From positions 23,577,275 to 23,641,274 of the forward strand of contig OZ024827.1 of assembly GCA_964016985.1 (NCBI GenBank): a stretch of DNA of 64,000 nt. The letters run 5' to 3'. The number at the start of each line of letters is the position of its first letter. The first letter of the stretch is position 1. The stretch comes from Anodontia alba (Eukaryota > Mollusca > Bivalvia > Lucinida > Lucinidae). Both the position numbers and the translations under genes were made by a program. The notes beneath the pieces are model-generated. The model did no database searches, was not told where the DNA came from, and saw only the letters and a program-made list of their open reading frames with translations. Below are positions 35,128-45,024 of the stretch, piece by piece.

Positions 35128-36804
35128 GGTAAATATATAAAATGTTACTTTGTACGTAAACAGCTGATTTGCAAAAAATACCTGTCCTTTTATTATGCGT
35201 TTACAAGAATGCCTGTATATAATGTTTTCTGCCAAATATGAATCACCTTGTATAGAGGATATGAATGCAAATGCTAGAGCTGGTCTAAAGTAAATATACA
35301 TTACCAAGAGAAATTGGCAAGTAATAGGAATTGAGTACGTATCGAAATAAAAGCACGCATGCAGACCAGCAATTGAACTTTTATCGCGGTACATTATGAT
35401 ACTGTTGACTGAAGAAACAAGAAAAAAACAATCGCTAGTCTACATACGTGCATCATATGGTCGGTGAAGACAAGCTTAACAGAAGATATGCAATCCAATT
35501 CCATTCTACACATCCCCGTTTCACCACCCATCCCATCTCCGGAATAAGATATAAGGAAAAGAAAAAAGTCAATAAATAAAAAGAATCGAGGGCTCATTTC
35601 AAAAGAGCAAGAAATAAGAAAAAAATATTTGAAAAAGGTTCCTTTGGGAATTTCATTTCTTGATAGAAACTGCGAATCAACGAAGGCTCAGATCGGTTCA
35701 CGTGAACAGACCAGGGCTCCCGCTATTCGCAAATAGGGCTTTGATGTATCATCTGTTACATGTGTATGAACTGAGCACTTTATAAATATTTCAAGAATAA
35801 AACACGCAAAGCATATCTGCCACACATATGATAAGACATGATTCATGGAAGACATGACCCTATGAATAAACCGTGCAACGGAAAACCTGACGTAATCATC
35901 GTGAAACTCTACATAAACTAGCAATCTTCGGCAATTAAATTCTAGATCTGCACAAAGCACCGTAATCACAACATCGCCAAGTACAAACTACCTTCATGAG
36001 GCATGCTCCATACATGCTTGATTTCAATAAGTTACTTATTTAAAAAATAAGAACTCAATCGGGTCAGAACCCTCACTGTTCGCCGGTCAGATTCCGATTC
36101 TGCAAAGTATTATGTCAAATACACAGGTATAATGATATTCTCACAACATAACCTGATCTCCAGTGATCTTTAAAAAAGAATAAAAAAAGAAAATCTGCCA
36201 TAAACAGCAATAACCAGACCTGTCAGTGATATAGCTGTATACTAGTATACATTCATAAACAAACGTGTATATGAACATATACATAATAAGCTGGCCAGAT
36301 TATGCAGCATCATTACTTTATTAACCGTCCGCTTTATTTTGTACATGAATCAATCTTAGACAAAGTACACAATCCCGTGCTAACAGCAACAGCCCCGACA
36401 TGACCCAGCCGACAAGAAAAAAAAAAAAAAAAAAACAATAAAAAAACAAAAAAAAAAAACATGCTCACTGGACAGTTCTGCAGACACTAATTTAAGCGAT
36501 CGCAGCGAACAAATACAGATAAAGTGACCTCATTCAATATTACAAATATTAACATCAGCGAACGTATGCCATCACCACAGTGTATACGACATGGTTTACA
36601 AATTACAACACAGCCCAAGTCAACTTACGCAAGCTGATTAACGGTCATGTGTTTACTTCTAAGACCCTGTGATCGACATGCGCTATAATCAGTCATTCAT
36701 ATCTACCCGAAGCACCCAGTCAGATAACCTGAGACAACAGCCTCTGGTCAGGGTTCGCACTGTTGTCTCAATATCCAGCAGTTTATACATATATCAACAG
36801 ACAG
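35128..36804. other. Unassigned between LINE and inverted-repeat element
   Basis: May include LINE 5' sequence. An A-tract lies at 36,415-36,460. Frames up to 93 codons, none recognisable. Confidence 0.4.
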
Positions 36805-37135
36805 TAAAATGAAGTTTTTTAAAAGTAAAACATATTTTAACGAGTAATACTTAACCTATAGATAATGTGCTATTCTCTTCTGTTTTCACACCTTCCACAG
36901 AAAAAACGACCTTTCAGTCGTTAATTAAAGTCTTAAACCAGAAGGTCCCTTAGGCAGTTACCTGTGTGACGTAACTCTTCCCGCTCAATTGACCACGTGT
37001 CAGTTTCTCTTATGTGTAAAACAATAGACACAATTAGGAGAGATAAGCGAGGGTGGTCGGAGGGAGATAATTGATTATCTATAGGTTAAGTATTACTCGT
37101 TAAAATATGTTTTACTTTTAAAAAACTTCATTTTA
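36805..37135. repeat. Left-end hairpin unit with ~62-bp arms
   Basis: 36,805-36,866 is the reverse complement of 37,073-37,135, including TTAACCTATAGATAA on the left and its complement on the right (TTAA at 36,851-36,854 and 37,086-37,089). The loop holds the long segment (36,867-37,012) shared with the right end of the element. A perfect small hairpin AACGAC / GTCGTT lies at 36,906-36,924. Confidence 0.85.
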
Positions 37136-37168
37136 ACTTCATAATACATTAACCTATAGATAATGTGC

Positions 37169-38210
37169 TAGAATTTGCAGAATAGGAGGGAGGTGCTCTC
37201 CTAATTCTAACACCAATAATATCTCACCACTTCTGGTTAAGACTCAGGAAACTCAAAGAAATCAGATACATTCTAATTCTATATTTAATAGAAAGAATGA
37301 TCTAGATTCACAAAATAGCATATCTTTAAGGTGTTATGATCTAACAACCTTATATATATATTAGTAGACTCTAGAGGAAGCCAGTTCTTAAGTCTCAGAG
37401 ACCTAACATTGGCCCCCCCACCCCCCCCCCCCTCTTTTTTCTTTTTGGGAAACAACAATTTGCTTCAAAAAGAAAAGGGAGTCATTGAGACATAACATAA
37501 ATATTCCATCGCAAAGTAAGCTAGGAATATAGAAATATTTTCAAAACAAAATTTGTAAAACCAAAAGCCAAGACCATACACTGTAAGTAATCTATGTAGG
37601 GTCTTGAATAAATAAGGAAATGTCTACTCGGTGGAGTTTCCTATAGATAACTGACATATGTAGATATTTTGGATAAAATTCTAGATATGTGAAGCTATGT
37701 AATTGTAATAGTCTAAGCTATTAGAATTATAAACTAATTAGATTCTGTTAATTGGAGCGACAGGACAGTTTCCGATGAACAGACACAGACTTAAAATAAC
37801 CATAATATGTAATTATTTCCCTTTGATCAAATTAAAGAAGGGGAGATAATAAAAGTAGATGGAGTTAACTTAACTATAACTAAGTTATCCATCAAAGAAA
37901 AAGGTATAGACAAACATAATGGTTAAAACTATTGCTAGACTAATTGTATTACGAATTTTTTAGTCAAGCAATAAAATAATACAGAGTTTGCATATAACTG
38001 CTGGGAAGAAAAAACAACCTAAACCATTGATAATTAGTTTTGTCATAGACATATAAAAGCGTTTGATGTCCTGACAAAAAAATAAAGAATAAACTGTCAA
38101 CATCATAACTTAAGAGTTTGACAGAGAATAAGAGAGATAAGAATAAGGTTGATCGCAGCAAACTGTATGACGGTCATAGTTTGGCTAAATCTTACCGTAT
38201 TGATAAGATT
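37169..38210. repeat. Stem-loop series 1
   Basis: Paired arms read by eye: 37,169-175/37,203-209 with inner 37,184-188/37,198-202; 37,264-273/37,295-303 with inner 37,277-282/37,288-293; 37,328-335/37,343-351; 37,437-446/37,467-476 (low complexity); 37,501-507/37,524-530; 37,570-575/37,600-605; 37,700-711/37,718-729 (12 bp, one mismatch); 37,744-749/37,778-783; 37,812-821/37,841-850 (10 bp, one G-T); 37,858-871/37,882-893 (12 bp, 2-nt bulge); 37,930-942/37,961-973 (13 bp, one mismatch); 38,038-044/38,073-079 with inner 38,048-052/38,066-070; 38,094-100/38,118-124; 38,188-194/38,204-210. Hairpins follow each other with few gaps. Confidence 0.75.
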
Positions 38211-38235
38211 AAGCAATAATAAATAAGCTGGATAG

Positions 38236-38904
38236 AATCTTTTTATACCAGAAGATTGCCATGAAAAGTACTCCTGAGTAAATAATCATGGAAATCAAGA
38301 AATGTTAAAAAATCCACTTTGATACGAATCAAAATGTTCATAAAAAGAGAAGGACTCAGAGAAAAAGTAATAGTGTGATAATCTCTGAAGAAAGATTATA
38401 CAATAATACTGATTAATAATCTCAAAAACACTTAATTTATAAGTTAAGAGATAGTATTACTATTCTATACGCATATTTAAGAATAGTAAGAAATATATTA
38501 ATACTAAATTAAAATTATATTACTGAACAAAATTCCCGCTATAAATAATAGGTTAAGCATAACTATTTATTAAGCAAGGAATTATTAAACATATAACTCT
38601 CTATAAAATTACTGCCCGGAAATTTTATAGATAAACATTCAATCAAATCTTTAGAATTGAATATTAATAGAATAAAATCTATGTCTGCATAATTGGTAAT
38701 TCCTGAAATAGCAAATTACGTACTCGCAAATGAGTTCAGGAAGAAAATACATATATATACTCTCAAGATCTATGTGTAAACCATAGAGAGTAATAATATT
38801 ATTACCGCGATCCCTGACGGAAGGGTAAAAACATGTATATGAAAGAGATAATAATTAATTTAACGTCATATAGGTTTAAGATAAAATTTGTTTAATCTTT
38901 AACC
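38236..38904. repeat. Stem-loop series 2
   Basis: Paired arms: 38,236-241/38,252-257; 38,318-323/38,328-333; 38,405-410/38,453-458 with inner 38,431-435/38,444-448; 38,457-466/38,480-489 (10 bp perfect); 38,531-536/38,578-583; 38,600-610/38,621-631 (11 bp perfect, loop ACTGCCCGGA); 38,637-643/38,656-662; 38,700-707/38,735-742 (8 bp perfect); 38,758-763/38,787-792 with inner 38,770-774/38,782-786; 38,836-841/38,867-872; 38,873-882/38,895-904 (10 bp, one mismatch). Confidence 0.75.
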
Positions 38905-39062
38905 AATATGCAGCAACAGTGACTCGATATTCTGTATTCGTACGTAGAAAAGGAGTACTTATTCATTAGAATTTTGTATGATTGAAATAGAGATAATGGG
39001 ATCTAAAAGGATGTATCTCCATGAACTGAATCGAAGGATAATATCCATTCTAAAAAACTAGG

Positions 39063-39970
39063 GCTTGTTTTAGGCTTAGTTTAACAAGCGTAGAATTGAA
39101 TTATTTCCAAGTATTCATGAAGTCGTTATGCTCTGAATACTGAGAAAAATGTTAAAATATTGTTTAGGAAATAAAAAAGTGACTGTTCCACAATGTTAGC
39201 TAGATTTAAACCTGGAACGTAGCGAGAAGGTCAATCTAATTTAAAAGTAAGATGAGAAAGATAAATAATGAAGATAGATATATAAATATCGGAATAATAT
39301 ATTATCTCCAACAATTATCAAATAATCTGAATGTTTAAAAGCATAAATACTACTCGAAAGTTTATTTACCGAATGTATAATCGGAGAAAACTTTCAGTAT
39401 GTTCAAAAAAGTATCACAAAAGTAAGATCTGACCAGGAACGTAGGTGCAGCACTTACTAAGTTGTGAAGTTAATATAAACATATTTTATATTATAAATTG
39501 AAGCAGTGCATTTCAAAATCATCGACGTCTTGAAATGACTTATTGTGTGGAAAAATAAATAAATATCCAGTTTCGGAAAAGATATTTATCTATATATATA
39601 GAGAATTTTTGATGCGGACTGGAAATCAAGATATTAATCTTTGCATTATTCGCAAACTGAACTTGAACTCTTAGCGAGAATTCCTATGATCCCTTTAACG
39701 AATGTAAACATAAAGGAGGGGTAAAGAGATAATTAAGAGTGTCTTAATTCTTTACCGGCTCGTAATTAAGGATGTTTTCCCTTTTGTCTAAGCCTAGACT
39801 ATAGATTGATTAATATAAATATAATAATATCTGCTATTATGAGGTAAACTTTCGTTAATTAACCTCTAAGCATATATCAAAAATATATATCAACATAATC
39901 TAGAGCTTCGGTAAGTTTAGAGGAAGGAAATGATTGACTTTGGCAGTTTCTGAATAGTTACAAAGTCAAT
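39063..39970. repeat. Stem-loop series 3
   Basis: Paired arms: 39,063-069/39,083-089; 39,101-108/39,167-174 enclosing 39,110-116/39,135-141; 39,201-206/39,233-238 with inner ACCT/AGGT; 39,347-351 plus 39,356-363 with 39,388-400 (13 bp, asymmetric bulge) and inner CCGA/TCGG (39,369-372/39,381-384); 39,421-426/39,453-458; 39,509-516/39,530-537; 39,559-567/39,581-589 (9 bp perfect); 39,640-644/39,652-656; 39,692-697/39,711-716; 39,720-726 plus 39,731-737 with 39,743-756 (14 bp, 4-nt bulge); 39,933-941/39,962-970 (9 bp perfect). The loops at 39,214 and 39,436 share GGAACGTAG. Confidence 0.75.
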
Positions 39971-40015
39971 AAAACAAAATATCAAAAGGAAAGTATTGTA
40001 TATAATATCTAATTT

Positions 40016-40587
40016 AGGCAATAATAATCTGTCACGTACTGAATAATTAATGCCTTTACTAAATATGTATCCATTGTCAATACCAAAGTGCAAGAAAATT
40101 TTGATTGACATGGACTCTAGTTATAAATAAAATATTAGAGGTATAGAGCTAGTAGAAGCAAAACTATTCCTCAATAAGATAAAGTAGACCTATAATATAC
40201 GAGGATTAATTGGGTCTAGAAATTATAATCATAATAAAATTATTATTCCAATATGAAGAATCTTCGGCGTAATAGATTCTTACTGAGGCAAAAATATCTG
40301 GTATATTGCTATCGTAGTCTTAAATGATCCAGAAGAAAAAATAAAACAGGCAAAGTAAAGAACGTATCGAATTAAATCTATGCCTAAATATAAGATTTTT
40401 TTCTTATTTATTATTTTATAGCAGAGTTTAGACAGAGCACGACTGACCTAGACTCTTATATAATCAATCAAAAGATAGTATAAAATAGAATAATAGCTTA
40501 TCGGATCAACTATTTTCCATGTAGAAAAGGCAAAAGGAAAATATGTACCTCAACTAGAATTTTAAATCGTAGTAATCTAGAGAGGTA
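40016..40587. repeat. Stem-loop series 4 with apparent three-way junction
   Basis: Paired arms: 40,016-020/40,051-055; 40,071-081/40,104-113 (10 bp, one bulge); 40,115-119/40,136-140; 40,169-173/40,284-288 closing a loop that contains two more hairpins, 40,185-190/40,213-218 and 40,256-262/40,275-281 (a three-way junction layout); 40,423-430/40,449-456 (8 bp with G-T); 40,511-518/40,536-543 (8 bp perfect); 40,546-551 plus 40,554-558 with 40,576-580 plus 40,582-587 (11 bp, small bulges). Confidence 0.7.
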
Positions 40588-40719
40588 GCGAATAAAGAAA
40601 TAAACTGTTAACTGGACAGAATTCAAGAATATAAATGGCTACTAGGTATTAGAACCCATCGCTGTCATTCAATAACCTATAATCCAAGACTATACATAAT
40701 ACTATATATAATAGTGGTT

Positions 40720-40805
40720 ATTAAATAAATATATCTTGAGCAAGTACTAGTGACTACTACTCATTAAATAAATATATCTTGAGCGAGTACTACTGACTAC
40801 TACTC
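40720..40805 (+). repeat. 43-bp tandem duplication
   Basis: 40,720-40,762 and 40,763-40,805 differ at two positions. One change (A to G at 40,785) creates a longer CGAGTA/TACTCG stem in the second copy. Confidence 0.9.
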
Positions 40806-41640
40806 GGACACTAGTAATCCGACACAAAGTCTACGAAACTACTGCTCGGTGGAATTTCGTTAGAATGACCTGGCACTACTCTACGAAGTGCCTCCCGATG
40901 AAATTTTTGTTAGAGCCGGAATTTAACCGCTTTCTAGCGAATTAAAGAGATAAAACATCATTTGAATAACCTGGCACTAGTCTACGAACTGCTGCCCGGT
41001 AAGAATTTTGTTATAGTCGGAAGTTTAACTCTTTCTAGCGGATAAAAGAGATAAAACATAAGTTAATTTAAAATATTAATGGAATTACACACCTATAATA
41101 AGTCAATGGAATATTAAAGATTCTAGTCTGATTCGGGAAAGACTGTACAGAATTTTTTGTATAAAAAGTTATTATGTATTTCACTTAATAACCTATATCC
41201 ATTGACTTAAACGTGAATGGAGCTCTATGAACGATAATAGATTGTTCGGGAATTAGTGATCATTATTTTGACACTAGTTACCCGACACAATGACCGGACA
41301 CTAGTATTCGTAACTGTTGCCCGGTAAAGTTACAAGTAATTTGACAAATTGATCGGATAGTAGTATTCGTAACTCTAGTCCGATGAAAAAGGGAGATTAT
41401 ATATGAAAACTTAGCGGGCACAAGTATTCGAAACTTTTTCCCGAAGATAATTAATTATTAGGCAAAAATTGACCAGACACTTTCTGTAAAAGTTTGCCTG
41501 GTGAAAAATCAGAAATAATATAATAATATGACCGGGTATAAGTATTAGAAATATTAATGATACTTTGCCCAGTGAAAATTTTTTTTAATAATTAGACATA
41601 ATGACCGGAAGTTAGTATACGTGACTATTTTGTCCGGTGA
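40804..41640. repeat. Array of ~60-100 bp hairpin repeats with co-varying arms
   Basis: Nine related hairpins. Outer arms: 40,819-822/40,846-849 (CCGA/TCGG); 40,872-877/40,887-892 (GGCACT/AGTGCC); 40,969-976/40,993-41,000 (ACCTGGCA/TGCCCGGT); 41,247-250/41,281-284 (CGGG/CCCG); 41,293-297/41,321-325 (ACCGG/CCGGT); 41,352-357/41,379-384 (ATCGGA/TCCGAT); 41,415-418/41,440-443 (CGGG/CCCG); 41,472-476/41,498-502 (ACCAG/CTGGT); 41,604-609/41,633-638 (ACCGGA/TCCGGT). A tenth, weaker one at 41,531-573 keeps AC.GGG/CCC.GT. Most loops contain AGT-ATTCGTA-ACT; unit 41,472 instead has ACTTT/AAAGT, the swapped pair. Arms change in concert between units. Confidence 0.8.
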
Positions 41641-41656
41641 AATATGTCAAAAACTA

Positions 41657-41683
41657 AGTCTTTCCAGAAAATAATTAAAGACT
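41657..41683. repeat. Perfect 7-bp stem-loop
   Basis: AGTCTTT (41,657-663) and AAAGACT (41,677-683), the last hairpin before the minisatellite. Confidence 0.7.
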
Positions 41684-41908
41684 GAAGACTAGTTGACTGG
41701 TGCCTGGTTGATCGGTGGCTGGTGACTGGTGACTGGGTGACTGGTGACTGGTGACTGGTGCCTGGTTGACTGGCACCTGGATGACTGGTGACTGGTGCCT
41801 GGTTGACTGGCACCTGATTGACTGGTGACTGGTGAAGCTGATTGACTGGTGCCTGGTTGACTGGTGACTGGTGACTGGTGACTGGATGACTGGTGACTGG
41901 TGGACTTA
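41684..41908 (+). repeat. GTGACTGGTGACTGGT(G/T) minisatellite
   Basis: About 25 units of 7-9 bp (GACTGGT with variants GCCTGGTT, GCACCTGG, GATGACTGGT). A 62-codon minus frame rich in SHQSPVT repeats is a by-product. Confidence 0.9.
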
Positions 41909-41942
41909 GACTTAATCGGATACTAAGTACCCAAAGATGCCA

Positions 41943-42040
41943 CCTTGATGGGTCTTACCCCGGCAGTATAGCCATATGGGGTGGGGCTCCCATCAGTAAA
42001 GAATTGTCTTATAACCCATCAAGGGTTGACAAGTTCTTTA
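41943..42040. repeat. Two overlapping long stems (mutually exclusive or pseudoknotted)
   Basis: CCTTGATGGGT (41,943-953) pairs perfectly with 42,014-024. AAAGAATTGTC (41,998-42,008) pairs with 42,028-039 (11 bp, one bulge). The two pairings interleave, so they would form alternative folds or a pseudoknot. An inner ACCCC/GGGGT stem (41,957-961/41,978-982 approximately) also exists. Confidence 0.65.
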
Positions 42041-42420
42041 CAATCAGCTTCTCCACCATGAGAATCTTTAGCCAACTGAAGATCTCTGCAAACAAAAGTC
42101 CAGGAAAAACATATCGTAATTGCTGAATAACCTGGAACGAAAAGAACAAAAATATTCTGCATATATAAACACGACTATCGAACCGATCGCGCACGAGCGT
42201 TGTGCCGAATAGCGAGAGTCGCGAAAACGCATGTGGAAAAAGACCAGTCAAAAAATACATGAAATCGAAAATTGAAAATTTTAAATAATAACACAGAAAG
42301 TGAAAGGAGTGATAAATAAACAAAAGAAACACAAGGATACATAAATTTATCCGTGAGGAAAGAAATAATCCAAATTTCTATCACAGGTAAATAATCCTTG
42401 TTGAATTTCTTTGTCCACAG

Positions 42421-42600
42421 AAAAGAAACTGACACGTGGTCAATTGAGCGGGAAGAGTTACGTCACACAGGTAACTGCCTAAGGGACCTTCTGGTTTAAG
42501 ACTTTAATTAACGACTGAAAGGTCGTTTTTATTGTGGAAGGTGTGAAAACAGAAGAGAATAGCACATTATCTATAGGTTAATGTATTATGAAGTTAAAAT
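42421..42600. repeat. Right terminal inverted repeat
   Basis: Reverse complement of 36,855-37,012 plus the short outer segment shared with 37,131-37,170. Landmarks are GACACGTGGTCAATTGAG, GTTACGTCACACAGG and AGCACATTATCTATAGG. Confidence 0.85.
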
Positions 42601-43239
42601 GTACTGGTTCAATTTGTTGCACAAAGTTGGTAAGATATCATATCCTGATATTTAGAGCAACTACGTTATTCTGACGTGTGTTATTTTGGAGATGAGATAT
42701 TGCGGGTTAACGCACAGGCTGACCAGTACCATCGCTGTCACAGATGTCAAAACAAAATCTATGTACTCAAGTCAACTATGAGCGTGGTATTGATAGGGCC
42801 GATCCAGACAGAATTCAGAGGGGTTCAATTTGACAAATTTACAACATCTGCTCTATATATTCAGACAGGCAGATCTTTGTAGACAGACCAGACTCAAGTC
42901 AGTCCCCGTCGAACTCAGCGACTGATCAGGGAGAAATTCCCACACACTTGTTGTAAAGAAGTAAAAGATAAAGAGTAAGGGTATGAATAAATAGAGCAAA
43001 TGCGATATTCCTTTAAGTCGAAGTGGGGTCAACTGAACCCCCAAATTCCCTCTGAGTCCGCCTATGATTTACGTCACTGCGTAGCTGGATTGCATCAGTT
43101 CAATACTATGATGTTTTCGATTTAACGTAGCATGAAATTATCATGCTTAGCACAGATACACCGGTACTATTGTAAAACGTATTAGTACACAGTAAATTCA
43201 CCTGTTGATAGTATAGTATACTGTATGCAGTTAAGAAGG
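42601..43239. other. Nothing recognised
   Basis: Frames to 68 codons; no repeat identified. Confidence 0.4.
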
Positions 43240-43535
43240 AGTTTTTTCATAGTACAATCCCAACACTACGAAAACACGCCTTTTCAACAAAATGGAAATG
43301 TAATGGCTTTAAAAATGGAAAGTTTCAGATGGAAAAGAAACAACATTTTCCACATCTCCGCCCGAAACAGAGACCGCAGTTACTCGTTAGAACCGCATCA
43401 TCGAGCACCCACAATCCCAGCCACGAGCAGAAACAAGAAAAGTATTGAGTACCCATGCAAACCCCATTCTATTTATATAAAAGTGGGGTTTAAGTGGGGT
43501 TAAGATTACATAGACATATTTTCATGACGATACAA
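43240..43535 (+). repeat. Palindrome-family interspersed repeat, decayed copy
   Basis: Collinear with 12,190-12,490: CTACGAAAACACGCC at left, TACTCGTTAGAACCGC in the middle and TATATAAAAGTGGGGTTTAAG at right. The palindrome's second arm is partly lost (GAGCACCCACAATC remains). Confidence 0.75.
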
Positions 43536-43559
43536 TCTTAGCGCGCTGCAAAAGAGTGA

Positions 43560-44507
43560 TCAGTGCACCATCCCAGTACCCGCCGAGGTTGGATCAGAAC
43601 CATCGGATCCACCGGAAGACGCCCGGGCTCCAGTAGTAGAAAACTGGTAATCAAGGGATGGCACAGGACCAAACTGAGCCAGGTCATCCTCCGACGTAAT
43701 CCGACGAACATCCTCGTCGCCATTGCGCACCAAGATGGTACCATCACTCGACCAAACACTCTTAATGTACCTCAGTTTTACCATCTTGCGCGCTTTCCTA
43801 ATGAGTTCATTTCTAGATTTGGTAAAGTCTTCATTTATATATACACCCATAAAACCTTTGGCCTTTGTCAGTGTTCTAGCTGAGTAAACTCTCCTTCGTA
43901 CACGATAAGAAACAAACTTTACAATTATGTCACGAGGTCTCCTTCCTGGTGTTTTGGGTCGGCCTACTCGATGACTACGTTCTATATCGTTGACACTTAT
44001 ATCAGCGCCAATTGCTTTGGCCATGTCAACAATATAGTAGTCGGTATTTTCCGAAGAATTTTCCGGCACGCCAGCGACTCTCAGAAAATTCCGACGACTA
44101 TATTGTTCAGCTTCATCAACTTTAGCCTCGAGAGACGCTACCTTTGTTCTTAACAACCAGTTCTCCTTTTCAAGGGAGGAAATGGTGGCCTTTAGCCCAT
44201 CCACAACACCACTTATTATATTGTTTATCATCTGTGTTATATTTGTTTCAAAACTGCTGTGTAGAATTTCAGCAATTGTTTTCAAGTCATTTTCCTTGAG
44301 TGTAATTGATGGGACGGATGTGATGCTGGAGCTCTCAGAGGAGACATTGGCAATTTGTTCACTTTCAGCCACTTTTCCAGTTATCGAACTGTCGAAATTG
44401 GATTCAGAGACAAGCCTATTTTTCTTCAGTTCACTGAGATCCTCAGGCGATGTTAGCTGCCTCTTCTTGCTACCCGATGAAGATACCGGCGTAGATGTAG
44501 TGCTCAT
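43560..44507 (-). CDS. LINE ORF1p-like protein, intact 315 aa
   Basis: A complete frame from ATG (44,505-44,507) to TGA. Residues 1-70 are Ser/Thr-rich and polar. About 70-137 is helical and heptad-like (ISSLEKENWLLRTKVASLEA), a probable coiled coil. EQYSRRNFLRVAGVPE to about 205 has the order of an L1 ORF1p-type RRM (ERSHRVGRP, RPRDIIVKFVSYRVRRRVY). 206-275 resembles the C-terminal domain (KGFMGVYINEDFTKSRNELI). The tail is Gly/Ser-rich. Such proteins bind retrotransposon RNA as trimers. No ORF2 follows within 1 kb on the same strand; the nearest, at 35.1-31.9 kb, lies beyond the 5.8-kb element. It could be the orphaned ORF1 of that LINE, another element's ORF1, or a domesticated gene. Confidence 0.75.
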   Translation of the reverse strand: MSTTSTPVSSSGSKKRQLTSPEDLSELKKNRLVSESNFDSSITGKVAESEQIANVSSESSSITSVPSITLKENDLKTIAEILHSSFETNITQMINNIISGVVDGLKATISSLEKENWLLRTKVASLEAKVDEAEQYSRRNFLRVAGVPENSSENTDYYIVDMAKAIGADISVNDIERSHRVGRPKTPGRRPRDIIVKFVSYRVRRRVYSARTLTKAKGFMGVYINEDFTKSRNELIRKARKMVKLRYIKSVWSSDGTILVRNGDEDVRRITSEDDLAQFGPVPSLDYQFSTTGARASSGGSDGSDPTSAGTGMVH

Positions 44508-45020
44508 ATCAATAATATCAATAGCATATAGATCGGCTGCTACTTTTTTTGAACAGTATACCCGAAAAATTTTTCGGCATGGAGTGTCCTCTGATCACAG
44601 TTCATACCCATTCACAACTTTCATTCATGAAATTTATAACAATTAACTAGTCATGCCCTCACAATTTTTGGGCAGAAAAAAGAAACTTGCTTTCCGCTAG
44701 GACATGAAACTTAAGTAAGCATATTTCACCTCAGTTTGGTTAGCATAACTCCACTAATCCATTACAAAATGACAAAATCCCAAATTCACCAGAATAAACA
44801 CAAATTATTTCATATTTCTAGTTTAATTGTCCGCTCAGAATGAAAACACGACTACCCGCGAAGTTGATCACGTGACGATACAGTTGATTTCTGAATATAA
44901 ATTAACACTGATCCTTTATTAAAATTCTTGTCGCGTTTCGTAAAACGGCATATATTTTATGGAATTTTATGAACATTTTAGTTTGCGGATATTACGTCAC
45001 TTATTATGTTAGGTCTAAAT
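44508..45020. other. Upstream flank of the ORF1-like gene
   Basis: No TATA-initiator arrangement that I would defend. Unassigned. Confidence 0.4.
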
Positions 45021-45024
45021 ACAT

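Larger units (their letters stand above)
36805..42600. mobile_element. 5.8-kb inverted-repeat element, non-coding, stem-loop rich
   Basis: Inverted repeats bound this AT-rich block. 36,855-37,012 is the reverse complement of about 42,421-42,577 (one small difference cluster). A ~40-bp repeat containing TTAACCTATAGATAATG occurs at 37,131-37,170 and inverted at 42,560-42,599, giving TTAA sites at 37,149-37,152 and 42,578-42,581. TTAA followed by CCT recalls piggyBac-type ends, but complementarity continues outside TTAA, so this is only a hint. The longest frame is about 107 codons and no transposase is visible. Much of the interior (37,169-42,060) can be drawn as consecutive short hairpins, listed in the next entries. 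Composition and structure differ from both flanks. The element class is unknown to me. Confidence 0.75.

Noticed and set aside
40804..41640. CRISPR-like array
   Set aside because: The repeated units vary and the intervening sequence is itself related between units; no identical direct repeats with unique spacers, and the genome is eukaryotic.
37169..41683. Clustered microRNA precursors
   Set aside because: Stems are mostly 6-14 bp with total hairpin length of 20-60 nt, shorter than typical animal pre-miRNA, and successive hairpins lack a common mature-length arm.
36805..42600. Mitochondrial or organellar DNA insertion as explanation for the AT-rich hairpin block
   Set aside because: No rRNA, tRNA cloverleaf or mitochondrial protein frame is visible, and the block is bounded by inverted repeats.
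31910..44507. Calling the ORF1-like gene and the broken ORF2 one split LINE
   Set aside because: Same strand and correct order, but over 2 kb of unexplained sequence remains even after removing the 5.8-kb element. Kept as a hypothesis only.
44182..44646. 154-codon plus frame
   Set aside because: Antisense shadow of the ORF1p-like gene.
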